Counted from the stretch's first letter, positions 36,677-46,600 are shown. The stretch is 64,000 nucleotides of DNA from Achromobacter spanius (GCF_029637605.1 NZ_CP121261.1:558001-622000); one strand, 5' to 3'. Numbers and translations are program-made. The notes: generated by a model from the sequence alone, not told the origin.

Positions 36677-37633
36677 TCAGGGCCGGGCAGGGCATTCCTT
36701 GACGACGCCCCAGCCGTGGTTCGGCTCGCAAAACTGCCTGCGTGCTTCCCAGGCGCAGTCCGGACGTTCAAAGAAGCCCAGTTCCGCGCAACTGGCCAAT
36801 TCGCTTTTCAAGGTGTCGACCCAGGCCAAGGGGTTTTCCGGGGGAATCACGGTGATGCGCAGCGTGGAATGCGGCGCGGTCGACGTCGCGGGTGACATAT
36901 CGCTTGGCGTTGTGTCGGATGTCGCAGTGGAAGTGGCAATCGACGCGTCGCTTGATGCGCCGTCCGGTGCGCCGTTTGTTGCTCCGTTTGTTGCTCCGTT
37001 TGTCGTTCCGTCTGTCGCTCCGTTTGTCGCGTCGCTCGACGGCGATTCCTCATGCGGCCCATGCGGCGCCTCGCCGGGCATCGCATCCAGGGACGGCGCG
37101 GGTTGCGCGTCTGGGGCCGGCACAGGCGTTGACCCCGCCGTCTCCCAATCGCCGGGAGCGCCGTCAGTGGGCTGCAGCGGCAACCGTGTCAGCGGCACGC
37201 GGCCCGAGCCGGCCGGCGTCGCGCCAGGGCCGGTGATGCCATTGTTCGGCGCGTTCCAAGACACCACAAGCAGCACCAGCGCCGCATAGATGGCCAAGGT
37301 GTACAGCACGGTCAACGTCGCCGAGCCAACCTTGCGCCCGGTAATCGGCGCGTCGTCGTCACGACCCAACAAGGCACGCCAGCCCACCAGCGCGGCGCCC
37401 GGCGCCGAAATAAGCGCCCAGCCGATGCGGCGTAGACAGCTTGGCTGGGGCGGTGGAGGCGGGGGCGGCGGCGGGGGCGCAATGGCCTGCACCTGGGCGG
37501 CCAGCAGTTCGCGCAATGCGCGGTTCTCTTCACGCAGACGCCGGGTCTGCGCATCATCGACCGGTGCCGTGGCATCTGGATCCGTCGTGCTGTCGTGCTG
37601 CGTAGCGAAAGGATCGGGTGGCGTGGCGGTCAT
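36677..37633 (-). CDS. Hypothetical membrane protein with poly-proline and TNGA repeats
   Basis: I do not recognise this 318-residue protein. A short coiled coil (ENRALRELLAAQVQAI, about 35-50) leads into ten prolines and then a basic segment. A single clear membrane helix follows (about 105-127, LTVLYTLAIYAALVLLVVSW). The middle is low-complexity Pro/Ser/Thr/Asp, including (TNGA)n, and is presumably extracytoplasmic. The last 60 residues look folded and have four cysteines (ASCAEL, PDCAWEA, QFCEPN, KECPARP), probably two disulfides. The layout suggests an anchored periplasmic Cys-rich domain on a flexible stalk. The start is an ATG with no obvious partner gene. Confidence 0.65.
   Translation of the reverse strand: MTATPPDPFATQHDSTTDPDATAPVDDAQTRRLREENRALRELLAAQVQAIAPPPPPPPPPPQPSCLRRIGWALISAPGAALVGWRALLGRDDDAPITGRKVGSATLTVLYTLAIYAALVLLVVSWNAPNNGITGPGATPAGSGRVPLTRLPLQPTDGAPGDWETAGSTPVPAPDAQPAPSLDAMPGEAPHGPHEESPSSDATNGATDGTTNGATNGATNGAPDGASSDASIATSTATSDTTPSDMSPATSTAPHSTLRITVIPPENPLAWVDTLKSELASCAELGFFERPDCAWEARRQFCEPNHGWGVVKECPARP
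36972..37031. repeat. Five 12-bp repeats in the hypothetical membrane protein gene
   Basis: Five units of CCGTTTGTTGCT or a close variant, read on the minus strand as a TNGA-like tetrapeptide each. Copy-number change would alter the stalk length without a frameshift. Confidence 0.8.
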
Positions 37634-37917
37634 GGGGCGGAAAAATATAGATACAAAAGCGGTGCGACGGCAATTATGAAGGAAGCAGCAAGGACCTCAA
37701 AAGGGGAATAGCGTGGAAAAAGTGCGGTTTGGTGAGGATTGGGCGTGGGGGCCCGGTTGATGCGGGCGACTTAGCCCGTTGGCGCATGGCTTGACCTAAA
37801 GGGCTGAATAACCTACCGGACCGAGAGGGCTGAATGGGGCCAACTGGGACCCCCCGGGGCCAATGTGACGAATGGCCCGAATGGAACGACTGGGCCGCAC
37901 GATGCCGCCACGCCCAT

Positions 37918-38418
37918 TCAGGCGCCGCTATCTTCGCGCCAGCCCAGCACCGCCATGGGGTTTCCGCCCTGTATCGAAAATGCCGCGACTTCGCCGCGCA
38001 CAATCGTGCCCGCCGCAATCACGCAGCCCTGGCGCAGGATCGCCCCATCCAGCAAAACGCAGTTGGCGCCGATCCAGACGTCGTCTTCAATTACGATGCC
38101 GCCCTTGCTGGGACGGAAGCCCTGCTCACGGATCGGCAAGTCACGGCGGCGGAACTCGTGGTTAGCTGGGGCAAACGTGCAGTTCGCCGCAACCGCCACG
38201 CGCGCGCCCATGCGGATACCGTTACCGGTGTAGAGCACGCAGCCGGAATTGATGACGCATTCCGGCCCGATCTCCACATCGCCCGATCCGCCTGCGGGCT
38301 TGATCTTGACAAAGGAATCGACCACGGCCCTGGGGCCGACCACGATACGTGTGCCGCGCGTGGAATCCTCGATGTCGGCAAGCGGCGACACGCGTGCGGT
38401 GGGATCGATCAGAATCAC
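37918..38418 (-). CDS. Left-handed beta-helix (hexapeptide) acyltransferase
   Basis: A 166-residue protein with hexapeptide-repeat turns throughout (DPTARVSPLADIED, VEIGPECVINSGCVLY, VIEDDVWIGANCVLLDGA) and an acyl-acceptor histidine candidate in FAPANHEFRRRD. Such LbH enzymes O- or N-acetylate sugars using acetyl-CoA. The frame is open 84 codons further upstream, but that part overlaps the CmcI-type gene. I use the GTG at 38418, 16 bases after that gene's stop with AGG ahead of it. It is the last gene of the flagellin-modification operon and probably acylates its sugar. Confidence 0.8.
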   Translation of the reverse strand: MILIDPTARVSPLADIEDSTRGTRIVVGPRAVVDSFVKIKPAGGSGDVEIGPECVINSGCVLYTGNGIRMGARVAVAANCTFAPANHEFRRRDLPIREQGFRPSKGGIVIEDDVWIGANCVLLDGAILRQGCVIAAGTIVRGEVAAFSIQGGNPMAVLGWREDSGA

Positions 38419-38434
38419 AATGTCGCCTGGCTCG

Positions 38435-39190
38435 TCAGGCCTTGCGGCGCAGAAAGCCATCCGGCGCGGATGTGACCAGCAGGCGGTCTTCCACCGAGCG
38501 GTCGATCTCGAACTCGGGGTGCTGCTTGATCCATTCCCACACTGCGGTCTTGGGGTTGTTGCCCTTGCCCCAGTGGCGGCCCGGCCATTCGTAGTCGGCG
38601 GGCATGTCTTCCACGAAGGTGTCGAAGACCACGCAGTAGCTGCCGACGCTGACCAGATCGGCGTAGGCATTCAGTTCCGCCAGCACGTGGTCGTGCGTGT
38701 GGTTCGAATCCAGGCAGACCATGATGTTCTTCTTGCCCTCGGCATGCGCGCGCACTTGCGCGATGGTCGCGGGATCAATGCTGGACCCTTCAATCAGGTG
38801 GATACGCTGCGCCAGCGGATGGGCTTCGATGGCCTTGCGGTTGTGCTCGCGGATCTCGATGTCCACGCCCACCACGTCGCCCGCGCCCAGCAATTGCAGC
38901 ATGGACGCCGACAGCATCAACGAGCCGCCGTGCGCAATACCCGTTTCGATGATCAGGTCCGGCTTCACGGCCCAGATCAGCTCTTGCATGGCCATGGCGT
39001 CCATGGGCAGTTGGATCAGCGGACGCCCGGCCCACGAGAAGTTGTTCATGTACTTGCGTTCCAGCGCCATTTGGCGCCACGCAATGGACAGCTCGCGAAA
39101 TTCCTGGTCGGTGGCGAAGCCGGCAATGCGGGCCTGCTTTTCCTGGCGGTATTCGGGGTGCGCGTCGGGCGTGGTTTCAAGGTAGGACAT
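38435..39190 (-). CDS. CmcI-family (cephalosporin hydroxylase-type) SAM methyltransferase
   Basis: A 251-residue protein of the CmcI family: WAGRPLIQLPMDAMAMQEL, then the SAM motif LIIETGIAHGGSLMLSASML, the acidic VVGVDIEIREHN, and VCLDSNHTHDHVLAELNAY with a metal-ligand-like Asp/His cluster. Family members in sugar clusters act as O-methyltransferases on deoxysugars. It starts directly after the upstream gene ends (no gap), so it belongs to the same transcript. The likely role is O-methylation of the CDP-sugar or of the attached glycan; the position methylated cannot be inferred. Confidence 0.83.
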   Translation of the reverse strand: MSYLETTPDAHPEYRQEKQARIAGFATDQEFRELSIAWRQMALERKYMNNFSWAGRPLIQLPMDAMAMQELIWAVKPDLIIETGIAHGGSLMLSASMLQLLGAGDVVGVDIEIREHNRKAIEAHPLAQRIHLIEGSSIDPATIAQVRAHAEGKKNIMVCLDSNHTHDHVLAELNAYADLVSVGSYCVVFDTFVEDMPADYEWPGRHWGKGNNPKTAVWEWIKQHPEFEIDRSVEDRLLVTSAPDGFLRRKA

Positions 39191-40018
39191 TCAGATTCCT
39201 TTGTGCAGGCGGTACTGCGCCAGAAAATTCGGGAAATAGTCGGAGAAGGCGCGCGGCGCAACGCCGCAAAGCGCCTGGATGCGGCTTACGTCCACAGCGG
39301 CAAAGGCCCATTCAGGCGAACCGGGCGCCACGTTGCAGCGGTAGCCCAGTGCCTGTTGCAACCAGTGGGCAACCTCGCGGTTGTCGACGCTTGCGCCATG
39401 CGCCACGTTGAAGATGCCGCTGGCGTCTTCGGATTGCGCAATAGCCAGTATTTGCGACACCGCGTCGTCGATGTAGAGATAGTCTTTGCGCGAAGAAAGC
39501 GAGGTGCGCAGCGTAATGCCGTTGCCGCGCGCGCCTTCTTCCAGCAATTGGTCGATAAAGCTGTCGGGCGTATCGCGCAGGCCCACGATATTGGACAGGC
39601 GCGCCACCTTGGCGCCGCGGCGCCCACAATGCAGGCACAGCGATTCACCCATCAGCTTGGACAGGTTGTAGAGGTCGCTCGGGTCATTCGGGTTGACGGC
39701 AAGCGTTGCGCTTTCGCGCGTATCGGCAGAGCCTGCGTAGACCCGCGTGCTGGACAGGTAGGTCAGGCTGTCGAAATTGCCGGCCGCAAGCAGGCTGCGC
39801 AGCAGGCAGACGTGCGCCTCCACCGTGTCCAATGGCCGGCTGCGGAAATCCGACGTCAGGCCGATGGCGTAGATGACGTGGCCCAAGGGGCGCGTCATCA
39901 AGCCAGGGTCATGGCGTGGCGGCGCCTGGCAAGGCGTGCCGTCGGTGCGCAGGCGCGCGACCAGGTGCCGGCCGATGAAGCCCGTGGCGCCCAATACCGT
40001 GACCGGCTGCTTGTTCAT
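39191..40018 (-). CDS. NAD(P)-dependent sugar epimerase/reductase (extended SDR)
   Basis: A 275-residue extended short-chain dehydrogenase. The nucleotide loop is TVLGATGFIGRHL (about residues 7-19), the catalytic Ser-Tyr-Lys is represented by YLSSTRVYAG and DLYNLSKLMGE, and a later FNVAHG block follows. In this context it most likely reduces the 4-keto group of the C-methylated CDP-sugar, or epimerises it. I start at the ATG at 40018, which overlaps the stop of the C-methyltransferase gene by one base; the frame is open 20 codons further back inside that gene. Confidence 0.85.
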   Translation of the reverse strand: MNKQPVTVLGATGFIGRHLVARLRTDGTPCQAPPRHDPGLMTRPLGHVIYAIGLTSDFRSRPLDTVEAHVCLLRSLLAAGNFDSLTYLSSTRVYAGSADTRESATLAVNPNDPSDLYNLSKLMGESLCLHCGRRGAKVARLSNIVGLRDTPDSFIDQLLEEGARGNGITLRTSLSSRKDYLYIDDAVSQILAIAQSEDASGIFNVAHGASVDNREVAHWLQQALGYRCNVAPGSPEWAFAAVDVSRIQALCGVAPRAFSDYFPNFLAQYRLHKGI

Positions 40019-41259
40019 TACTGCGCCGCGCTCTCGATGGACAAGGACGGAATGGCCGTGACCAGCTTCGCATGCCATTCACGGCGCGCGTAGTCCAGCT
40101 GCGCGGACACCTCGGTCTTCAAGTTCCAGGGCAGGATCAGGATGTACTCGGGCATGTCTTCCCGAAGCTTGGCTTCCGCGACGATGGGAATGTGGCTGCC
40201 GGGCAGGTACTTGTCTTGTTTGGCGGGGTTCAGGTCCACCACGTAGGCCAGCAGGTCGGGGCGCACGCCGGCAAAATTCAGCAGCGTATTGCCTTTGGCG
40301 GCCGCGCCATACGCGGCGATGCGCTTGCCGCTGCGGCGCAATTCCACCAGGAAGGCCAGCAGGTCGTTCTTGACGCGCTCCGCCTGTTCCTGAAAGCGCG
40401 AATAGAACGCGGGGCCGGTCATGCCGGCCTGCTGCTCTTCGGCCAGGGTGCGCGCCACCTCGGCGGTGACCTCATGCTTGCCGGTGTCCAGGCGTTGCGC
40501 AAAGACGCGCAGGCTACCGCCGTGGGTGGAAAGAGGTTCTACGTCGAACACCGCCAGCCCGTTGGCGGCAAAGATCCGCGACACGGCGGTCAGCGACAGG
40601 TACGAGTAATGCTCGTGGTAAGCGGTGTCGAACTGGCTTTCCTGCACCATGCGCAGCAAGTGCGGGAATTCAAACGTGGCAACACCCTGGGGCTTGAGCA
40701 GCGCCGCAAAGCCCGAGACGAAATCGTTGATGTCCGGCACGTGCGCCAGCACATTGTTGGCGGCGATCAAGTCCGCCGCGCGGCCCTGTTCGGCCAACTC
40801 GTCGCCAAGTTCCACGCCAAAGAACCGTTGCACGATGTCGATGCCGCGCTCGCGCGCGGCTTGCGCGGTGCTGGCGGTGGGTTCGACCCCATAGCAGGGG
40901 ATGCCGGCCGCCTGCACGTACTGCAGCAGGTAGCCATCGTTGGCGGCGATTTCGGTGACCATGCTGCCGGCGTTCAGACCGAACCGGCCGATCATCTCGT
41001 CCACATAGCGGCGCGAGTGCGCCAGCCAGGAAGACGAAAACGAGCTGAAGTAAGCGTAGTCGTCGGTGAAGAGGGCTTCGCGGCCGGCATGGTCTTCGGT
41101 CTGGACCAGCCAGCACGTTTCGCACACCAGGATGCGCAGCGGAAACCAGGTCTCGGGACCGCGCAGGGCGGTGGCGCTCAGGTAGGCGTTGGACGGGGGC
41201 GCGTGGCCCAGGTCCAGAAAGGGCAGGCGCAATTCAGCCTGGCAATGACGGCACTTCAC
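40018..41259 (-). CDS. NDP-sugar C-methyltransferase
   Basis: A 413-residue three-part enzyme of the TylC3/NovU type. An N-terminal zinc-binding domain begins KCRHCQAELRLPFLDLGHAP with further cysteines in LVCETCWLVQ. A SAM-binding methyltransferase domain (about 85-200) has VTEIAANDGYLLQYVQ and AANVLAHVPDINDFV. A C-terminal C-methyltransferase domain has IAAYGAAAKGNTLLNF. These enzymes add a methyl group to a carbon next to the 4-keto group of NDP-4-keto-deoxysugars. It starts with GTG and overlaps the epimerase gene by four bases. It is the step that makes the predicted sugar branched. Confidence 0.88.
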   Translation of the reverse strand: MKCRHCQAELRLPFLDLGHAPPSNAYLSATALRGPETWFPLRILVCETCWLVQTEDHAGREALFTDDYAYFSSFSSSWLAHSRRYVDEMIGRFGLNAGSMVTEIAANDGYLLQYVQAAGIPCYGVEPTASTAQAARERGIDIVQRFFGVELGDELAEQGRAADLIAANNVLAHVPDINDFVSGFAALLKPQGVATFEFPHLLRMVQESQFDTAYHEHYSYLSLTAVSRIFAANGLAVFDVEPLSTHGGSLRVFAQRLDTGKHEVTAEVARTLAEEQQAGMTGPAFYSRFQEQAERVKNDLLAFLVELRRSGKRIAAYGAAAKGNTLLNFAGVRPDLLAYVVDLNPAKQDKYLPGSHIPIVAEAKLREDMPEYILILPWNLKTEVSAQLDYARREWHAKLVTAIPSLSIESAAQ

Positions 41260-41813
41260 AGTGCGACTCCCGGAAATGCAGGGTCCAGGCGGGGGTGTTG
41301 CTGATCACGCTCGGACACTTGGGTAAGGGGAAGGGGCCAAGCGATACCCAGCCGGGCGTCCTGGAAGTGCAGGCCGGCCTCGGACTGGGGCGCATACGGC
41401 GCGGAATGGCAATAGAGCATGTCGACGTCATCGGTCAGGGTTTGAAAACCGTGAGCGAAGCCTTCCGGGATCAACAGCGCGCGGCCGTTGTCGGCGGACA
41501 GGCGTTCGGCATGCCATTGAAGAAAGGTGGGAGACCCCTGGCGCACATCCACGGCAACATCCCAGACGGCGCCACGGATGCAACTGACAAGCTTGATCTC
41601 GGCATGGGGCGGCAGTTGGTAATGCATGCCGCGAACGGTGCCGGCCTGGGCGGTGTAGGTGTGGTTGACCTGCTCCATGCCCCCGGTCCAGCCGCAGGCG
41701 CGCAGGTCGGCACCATCAAACAGTCGGGCCAGAAAGCCGCGCGCGTCGCCACGGGGATGGCGTTGCACGATCTTCAAGCCGGCAAGCGGCGTGTCCAGGA
41801 TGTCCAGGCTCAT
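41256..41813 (-). CDS. dTDP-4-dehydrorhamnose 3,5-epimerase family protein
   Basis: A 185-residue cupin of RmlC/RfbC type. It has the N-terminal PRGDARGFLARLF, the central VNHTYTAQAGTVRGMHYQ with the catalytic His, DVAVDVRQGSPTF and FAHGFQTLTDD. RmlC acts on dTDP-4-keto-6-deoxyglucose. No dTDP genes are present here, while CDP-glucose genes flank it, so I infer action on CDP-4-keto-6-deoxyglucose, epimerising C3 and/or C5. I start at the ATG at 41813 in an ATGA overlap with rfbG; the frame opens 12 codons earlier. Confidence 0.87.
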   Translation of the reverse strand: MSLDILDTPLAGLKIVQRHPRGDARGFLARLFDGADLRACGWTGGMEQVNHTYTAQAGTVRGMHYQLPPHAEIKLVSCIRGAVWDVAVDVRQGSPTFLQWHAERLSADNGRALLIPEGFAHGFQTLTDDVDMLYCHSAPYAPQSEAGLHFQDARLGIAWPLPLTQVSERDQQHPRLDPAFPGVAL

Positions 41814-42880
41814 AGCCGCGCCTCGTACAGATCGATATCGGCGTTGCACAGCGCGCGGGCGTCTTCGCCCGCGTCAAAGCGGCGATACCAGTCCATGCTG
41901 CGCGTTACCGCCTGTGCCAGCGGCCAGCGCGGCGTGACCTGAAGCGTGGCGCGCGCCTTGGCCGTGTCCAGCGTCAGCAGGCCCGCTTCATGCGGGCCGT
42001 CGATGTGCTCGGCATAGCATGTGCGTCCGCGGCCATAGGCGTCTTGCGCCAGGTCCACCACGGTACGAACCGCCGCCGCCTCGGCAGAGTCGGGGCCAAA
42101 ATTGTAGGCATCCGCCAGGGCCGAGTCGGCCCACAAGGCTTGGGCCAGCGTCAGGTAACCCGCCAGGGGTTCCAGCACATGCTGCCACGGCCGCACGGAA
42201 TCCGGCCGCCGCACATGCAGCTCGCCGTCGCGTTGCCAGGCGCGCACCGCGTCCGGCAGCAAGCGGTCCACGGACCAGTCCCCGCCGCCGATGACATTGC
42301 CCGCGCGCGCGGTCGCGACCGATACGCCTTGTGCCCGAAGGAAGGCATCTCGGTACGACGCGATGACCAGTTCGCTGGCCGCCTTGCTGGCGCTGTAGGG
42401 ATCGTGCCCGCCCAGCGTGTCGCTTTCGCGGTACGGGTACGGCCATTCGTTGTTGCGGTAGACCTTGTCGGTCGTGACCATGACCGCCACGCGCGCGGAC
42501 GGCGTGGCGCGCAGCGCATCGAGCAGATGCGCCGTACCCATGATGTTGGTGGCGAATGTGTCCACCGGCTGCGCGTAGCTGGGCCGCACCAAGGCCTGCG
42601 CGGCCAGGTGCAGCACGATCTCGGGCTGGGCGGCCACGACGTGTTCACGCAGCGCGGCGGCGTCGCGGATATCGCAATAGCAGCTTTTGATCAGGTCGCC
42701 AACGCGGGCGGCTTGATACAGGCTGGGCTCGCTGGCGGGGGGCAGGGCGATACCGGTAACCTGCGCGCCAAGGCGATGCAGCCACAGGGCCAACCAGCTT
42801 CCCTTGAAGCCGGTATGCCCGGTCAGCACGACACGCTTGCCGCGCCAGAACGCGGCGCTGGGGATCACCAGACTTTCCAT
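41810..42880 (-). CDS. rfbG: CDP-glucose 4,6-dehydratase
   Basis: A 356-residue extended SDR. The NAD loop is VVLTGHTGFKGSWLALWLHR, characteristic of CDP-glucose 4,6-dehydratases. The catalytic area has VMVTTDKVYRNNEW and HDPYSASKAASE (Tyr-Lys), followed by ARAGNVIGGGDWSVDRLLPD and RPWQHVLEPL. It converts CDP-glucose to CDP-4-keto-6-deoxyglucose. I use the ATG at 42880 with GCAAGG upstream; a GTG seven codons earlier is also possible. It overlaps the end of rfbF by 16 bases. Also known as ddhB or ascB in other species. Confidence 0.93.
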   Translation of the reverse strand: MESLVIPSAAFWRGKRVVLTGHTGFKGSWLALWLHRLGAQVTGIALPPASEPSLYQAARVGDLIKSCYCDIRDAAALREHVVAAQPEIVLHLAAQALVRPSYAQPVDTFATNIMGTAHLLDALRATPSARVAVMVTTDKVYRNNEWPYPYRESDTLGGHDPYSASKAASELVIASYRDAFLRAQGVSVATARAGNVIGGGDWSVDRLLPDAVRAWQRDGELHVRRPDSVRPWQHVLEPLAGYLTLAQALWADSALADAYNFGPDSAEAAAVRTVVDLAQDAYGRGRTCYAEHIDGPHEAGLLTLDTAKARATLQVTPRWPLAQAVTRSMDWYRRFDAGEDARALCNADIDLYEARL

Positions 42881-43635
42881 GGCGCCTTGCCCGTGCTCCA
42901 CAGCGATTCCAGCAGGTTCTTTTCACGCAGGGTGTCCATCGGCTGCCAGAAGCCCAGGTGTTCAAAAGCATGCAGCTCGCCGTCGCGGCTAAGCGATTCC
43001 AGCGGGCCGGCTTCCCAGGTCGTGTCGTCGTCATCGATCAGGGACAGCACGCTGGGCGACAGCACGAAAAAGCCGCCGTTGATCAGGCCGCCATCGCCGC
43101 GCGGCTTTTCGGTAAAGCCGGTCACGCGGTCACCGTCGCGGCGCAATGCGCCGTAGCGTCCGGGCGGCTGCACGGCGGTGACCGTGGCGGCCTTGCCATG
43201 TTTGCGATGAAAGGCGATCAGTGCGCTGATGTCGATGTCGGCCACGCCGTCGCCATAGGTGAAGCAGAATGCCTCGTCTTCCTTCACGTAGTCCGCCACG
43301 CGCTTCAGGCGGCCGCCGGTCATGGTCGTTTCACCCGTGTCCACGAGCGTCACGCGCCAAGGCTCCGCCTTTCGCTGGTGAACTTCCATGCGGTTGTCGG
43401 CCATGTCGAAGGTCACATCCGACATGTGCAGGAAGTAGTTGGCGAAGTACTCCTTGATCATGTAGCCCTTGTAGCCGCAGCAGATCACGAAGTCGTTCAC
43501 GCCGTGGGCGGAATAGGTCTTCATGATGTGCCACAGGATGGGCCGCCCGCCGATCTCGATCATCGGCTTGGGGCGCGTGTGGGTTTCTTCAGAGATCCGG
43601 GTGCCCAGGCCCCCGGCAAGAATGATGGCTTTCAT
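42865..43635 (-). CDS. rfbF: Glucose-1-phosphate cytidylyltransferase
   Basis: A 256-residue nucleotidyltransferase that makes CDP-glucose from CTP and glucose-1-phosphate. The signature is MKAIILAGGLGTRISEETHT followed by RPKPMIEIGGRPIL; CFTYGDGVADID and GRYGALRRDGDRVTGFTEKP complete the active site. It overlaps the stop of the glycosyltransferase gene by four bases (ATGA), and rfbG follows directly. This pair fixes the operon's sugar as CDP-linked. Also known as ddhA or ascA. Confidence 0.94.
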   Translation of the reverse strand: MKAIILAGGLGTRISEETHTRPKPMIEIGGRPILWHIMKTYSAHGVNDFVICCGYKGYMIKEYFANYFLHMSDVTFDMADNRMEVHQRKAEPWRVTLVDTGETTMTGGRLKRVADYVKEDEAFCFTYGDGVADIDISALIAFHRKHGKAATVTAVQPPGRYGALRRDGDRVTGFTEKPRGDGGLINGGFFVLSPSVLSLIDDDDTTWEAGPLESLSRDGELHAFEHLGFWQPMDTLREKNLLESLWSTGKAPWKVW

Positions 43636-46600
43636 GCTTGGGATTCGCACCAGGTATTGAACATGCCGCGCAGGGCGGTTTCGAACTTGCGGGCGAACGC
43701 GGGTTCGTCCATCAAGGGGCTGGCGTGCATTTCAGCGCGCAGGCCGGCACGGGTGCGGGCCAGCGTCGGCAAGTCACTGGCCAGGGCCACGACCTTCTGG
43801 ATGTATTCCTCTTCGGTCTGGGCGATCCATTCCGGGCGGCCGATGCCGTTCAGGACGGAACTGCCGATGCGGCCAACGCTGGGGCGGCTGGCCAGCGTGA
43901 CGTAGGGCACACCCATATAGAGCGTTTCCACCAGCGTGACGCCCGAGTTGTGCGGGAAGCAGTCCAGGCCGATGTCCATGTTGCGCAGGACATTCCATGG
44001 GGGCGATTCCCAGCCGATCAGCAGCCGTTCGCGCTCGATGCCTTGGGCCATGAAGCGGCCAGCCAGCTCTTCACGCATGGGGCCGTCGCGATAGCTGTTG
44101 CTGTTGACCACCAAGCGGGCATTCGGCAGACGGCGCAGAATATCCGACCACACCCGCACCACCTTGTCGTTCATGCGGATCGCACGCGTCAGGCTGCCCA
44201 GCGTGATGTAGCCGTTCTTCAGCGCGGGAAGCTCGCCGCAGTCGCCCATCGTTGTGCCTGCGCGATAGATGAAATTGGTGTCGGCCAGGCGCCAGGGCTT
44301 TTCCGAGAACAAGGCTTCGGAGCCGGTGGGCGCCATGACTTCATCGCTCATGATGTAGTCGATGGCATTCAGGCCGGTGGTATAGCCGAAGCCAAGCCAG
44401 GTCAGCGAAACCGGAGCCGGCTTGCGGGCGAAGACGCCCAGGCGGTTGCCGCCCGTGTGGCCGGCGACATCGATAAGTATGTCGATGCCGTCGGCGCGAA
44501 TGCGCTCCGCCAGTGCGCTGTCGCTCATGCCGGCGGTCGGCGTCCACTGATCGAAGTAGCGTTCAAAGCGTGCGGTGACCGCGTCTTTCGCCACGAATTC
44601 GGCATAGGCGCAGAGTTCGAAGGCCTCGCGATCATGGTTGGCCAGCAGGGGCTCGATAAAGTAATTGCCCGAATGCTGGCGAAAATCCGGCGATACGTAG
44701 GCTACGCGAATGCGGCGGCTCGTATCACGCTTGTTCGTGTGCGCCTGCCACGTCGCGCGCAGTGCTTCGCAGTGCGTGCGATTGTATTGGCGGTATGCCT
44801 CGAACACTTCTTCGGCGCTGGCGCTCGGCGAGTAGTTCAGGGCAAACAGCAGGTTGTTGTGGGGAATAAGCGCCTTGGGGGCAATGGATACCGCGGCCCT
44901 TGCGGCGGCGACCGCGCCTTCGGCGTCGCCCCGGTCCATGAGGATCTTGCTGAGATTGGTCCTGGCCTTTTCTTGCAGGGGATCCAAAGCCAAGGCGGTC
45001 AGGCAGCTTGCCTGCGCCTCTTTGTAGCGCAGCTCCGCGCATAGCGCGTCGCCCAGCACGCCGTGGGCATTCGCATCCTTGGGGGCAAGCTCTACCGCGC
45101 GGCGCGCGGTGCCGATCGCTTCAGACGTGCGCGTCAACGCGGTAAGGCAAGACGCCAGGATGATGTAGCACTGAGCCCTGGCGGGCGCCAGGTCCAGCAT
45201 CTGCAACGCGGCTGCGAGGGCCTCCTGGAAGCGGCCGGTATTGCACAGGGTGACAGCCAGCGGTTCCCACGCGGCGGACGCGCCCGGCACCGTCTTGGCC
45301 AGTTGCCGGGCCAAGGCCTCGGCCTTGTCGAATTGGCGCTCGTTCAGCAGGTCCTGGATACGCATCGCCATGGATTCGGCGGAGGAGGGTAGCCCGCCTC
45401 GCATCGCGTTGGCGGACAGTATCCGTTGGTTCAGGCATTGGCGTGCCAAGGCGCCGCTATACAGTCCGAAGAACTGCGCCTGGCCGCCGCTTGCGGACAG
45501 GGCTTCACCAAGCATGGACGCCCATGACGCCGCCGAACCCTGACACAGCCCATAGCGTTTGAGCAAGCCCAGGAATTCAAGCAGGCTCGACGTATCCTGG
45601 GTGATTCCCTCTTCGGTCGAAGCGGGGGCGGTATTCACCTGTAGCAGCGGCATGCCCTCGCCAAGGCGGCGGGCCATCTCGCGCTGGTTTTCCGACAACA
45701 CCAGCTTCACAGGCTCGTGCCACAGGTTGAAGCAGGTTGGCGTCGGGACCGAACCCGGCTCGAGTTCTGAGACTGCAACGCAAGGCAGCGGACGGGAGGG
45801 CGCGTCGTCGTCCCGATCGTAAGGCCCGGCATCCAGGCAGTAGTGGACGAGGTCGTGCTCCATCAGCGTCAGCAACGATTTGTCCAGCAGCTTGCGGGCT
45901 GCCGAATCGTCCAGTCCTTCCGCATGCATGAACACGGCGACCAGCGTCGTGTAGGGCAAGGAACCGGGCCAGGCGTGCCACAGTGTGTCCAACAGCCTGA
46001 CCATATGCGGTTCCGTGGTCACCAGGCCACGGGCCAGGTGGTTCACATACGTGGCTCCCTGCTCCTGGCCGTTGGCGGCAAGACGTTGCGCGCCACTGGC
46101 CCAGCGCAGGTCTTTCATGCGGGCCAGATCGGGACGCGGCTTGGTTTGTTCAGCGTTTGTCTGCGTGGTGAACAGGCTTTGGCGGAAGCCGCGTCCCGTC
46201 GCGAAGTCCAGGTATTGCTGTTTGACGGTCGCAGGCTGCCCCATCGTAAGCAGGCTATTCGTCAACGAAACGTTCTGCCCCATGTGCAGCGGAATTTCCG
46301 CCAGCGCCTGGGCATCACCCACATAGCCCAGGCCCGCTTGTGCGGCTCGTCCGGCAAACTCGATGAAGTAGCACGGGTTGCAGGCGAACGGGTCAACGGT
46401 GGCTTGGGTCTGCCCGTCCAACGCGCGCTGGACCTGGGCGGCAACGACGGCCAACTGATTCGCCATCGGATTGGCGCCGGAGACGCCTTCCGTGAACAGC
46501 GTCAGCGCGGCGGTCGCGCTGCTTCGAAGTTGCTCTTGCGAGTGCGCGGCATGCCCGTGCAACAGAATGGCGTCTCGAACGATTTCCTGCGCCTTGGCGC

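Noticed and set aside
37634..37917. Gene or RNA in the spacer after the acyltransferase
   Set aside because: The small frames there have no binding site or recognisable content. Short G/C-rich repeats (GGGCTGAAT twice, GGGGCC twice) were seen but form no convincing structure.
37918..43635. O-antigen or capsule locus
   Set aside because: No initiating glycosyltransferase, flippase, polymerase or ligase is present. The only transferase is an OGT-type enzyme for proteins, and the operon adjoins fliC. A role in LPS cannot be excluded but is less likely.
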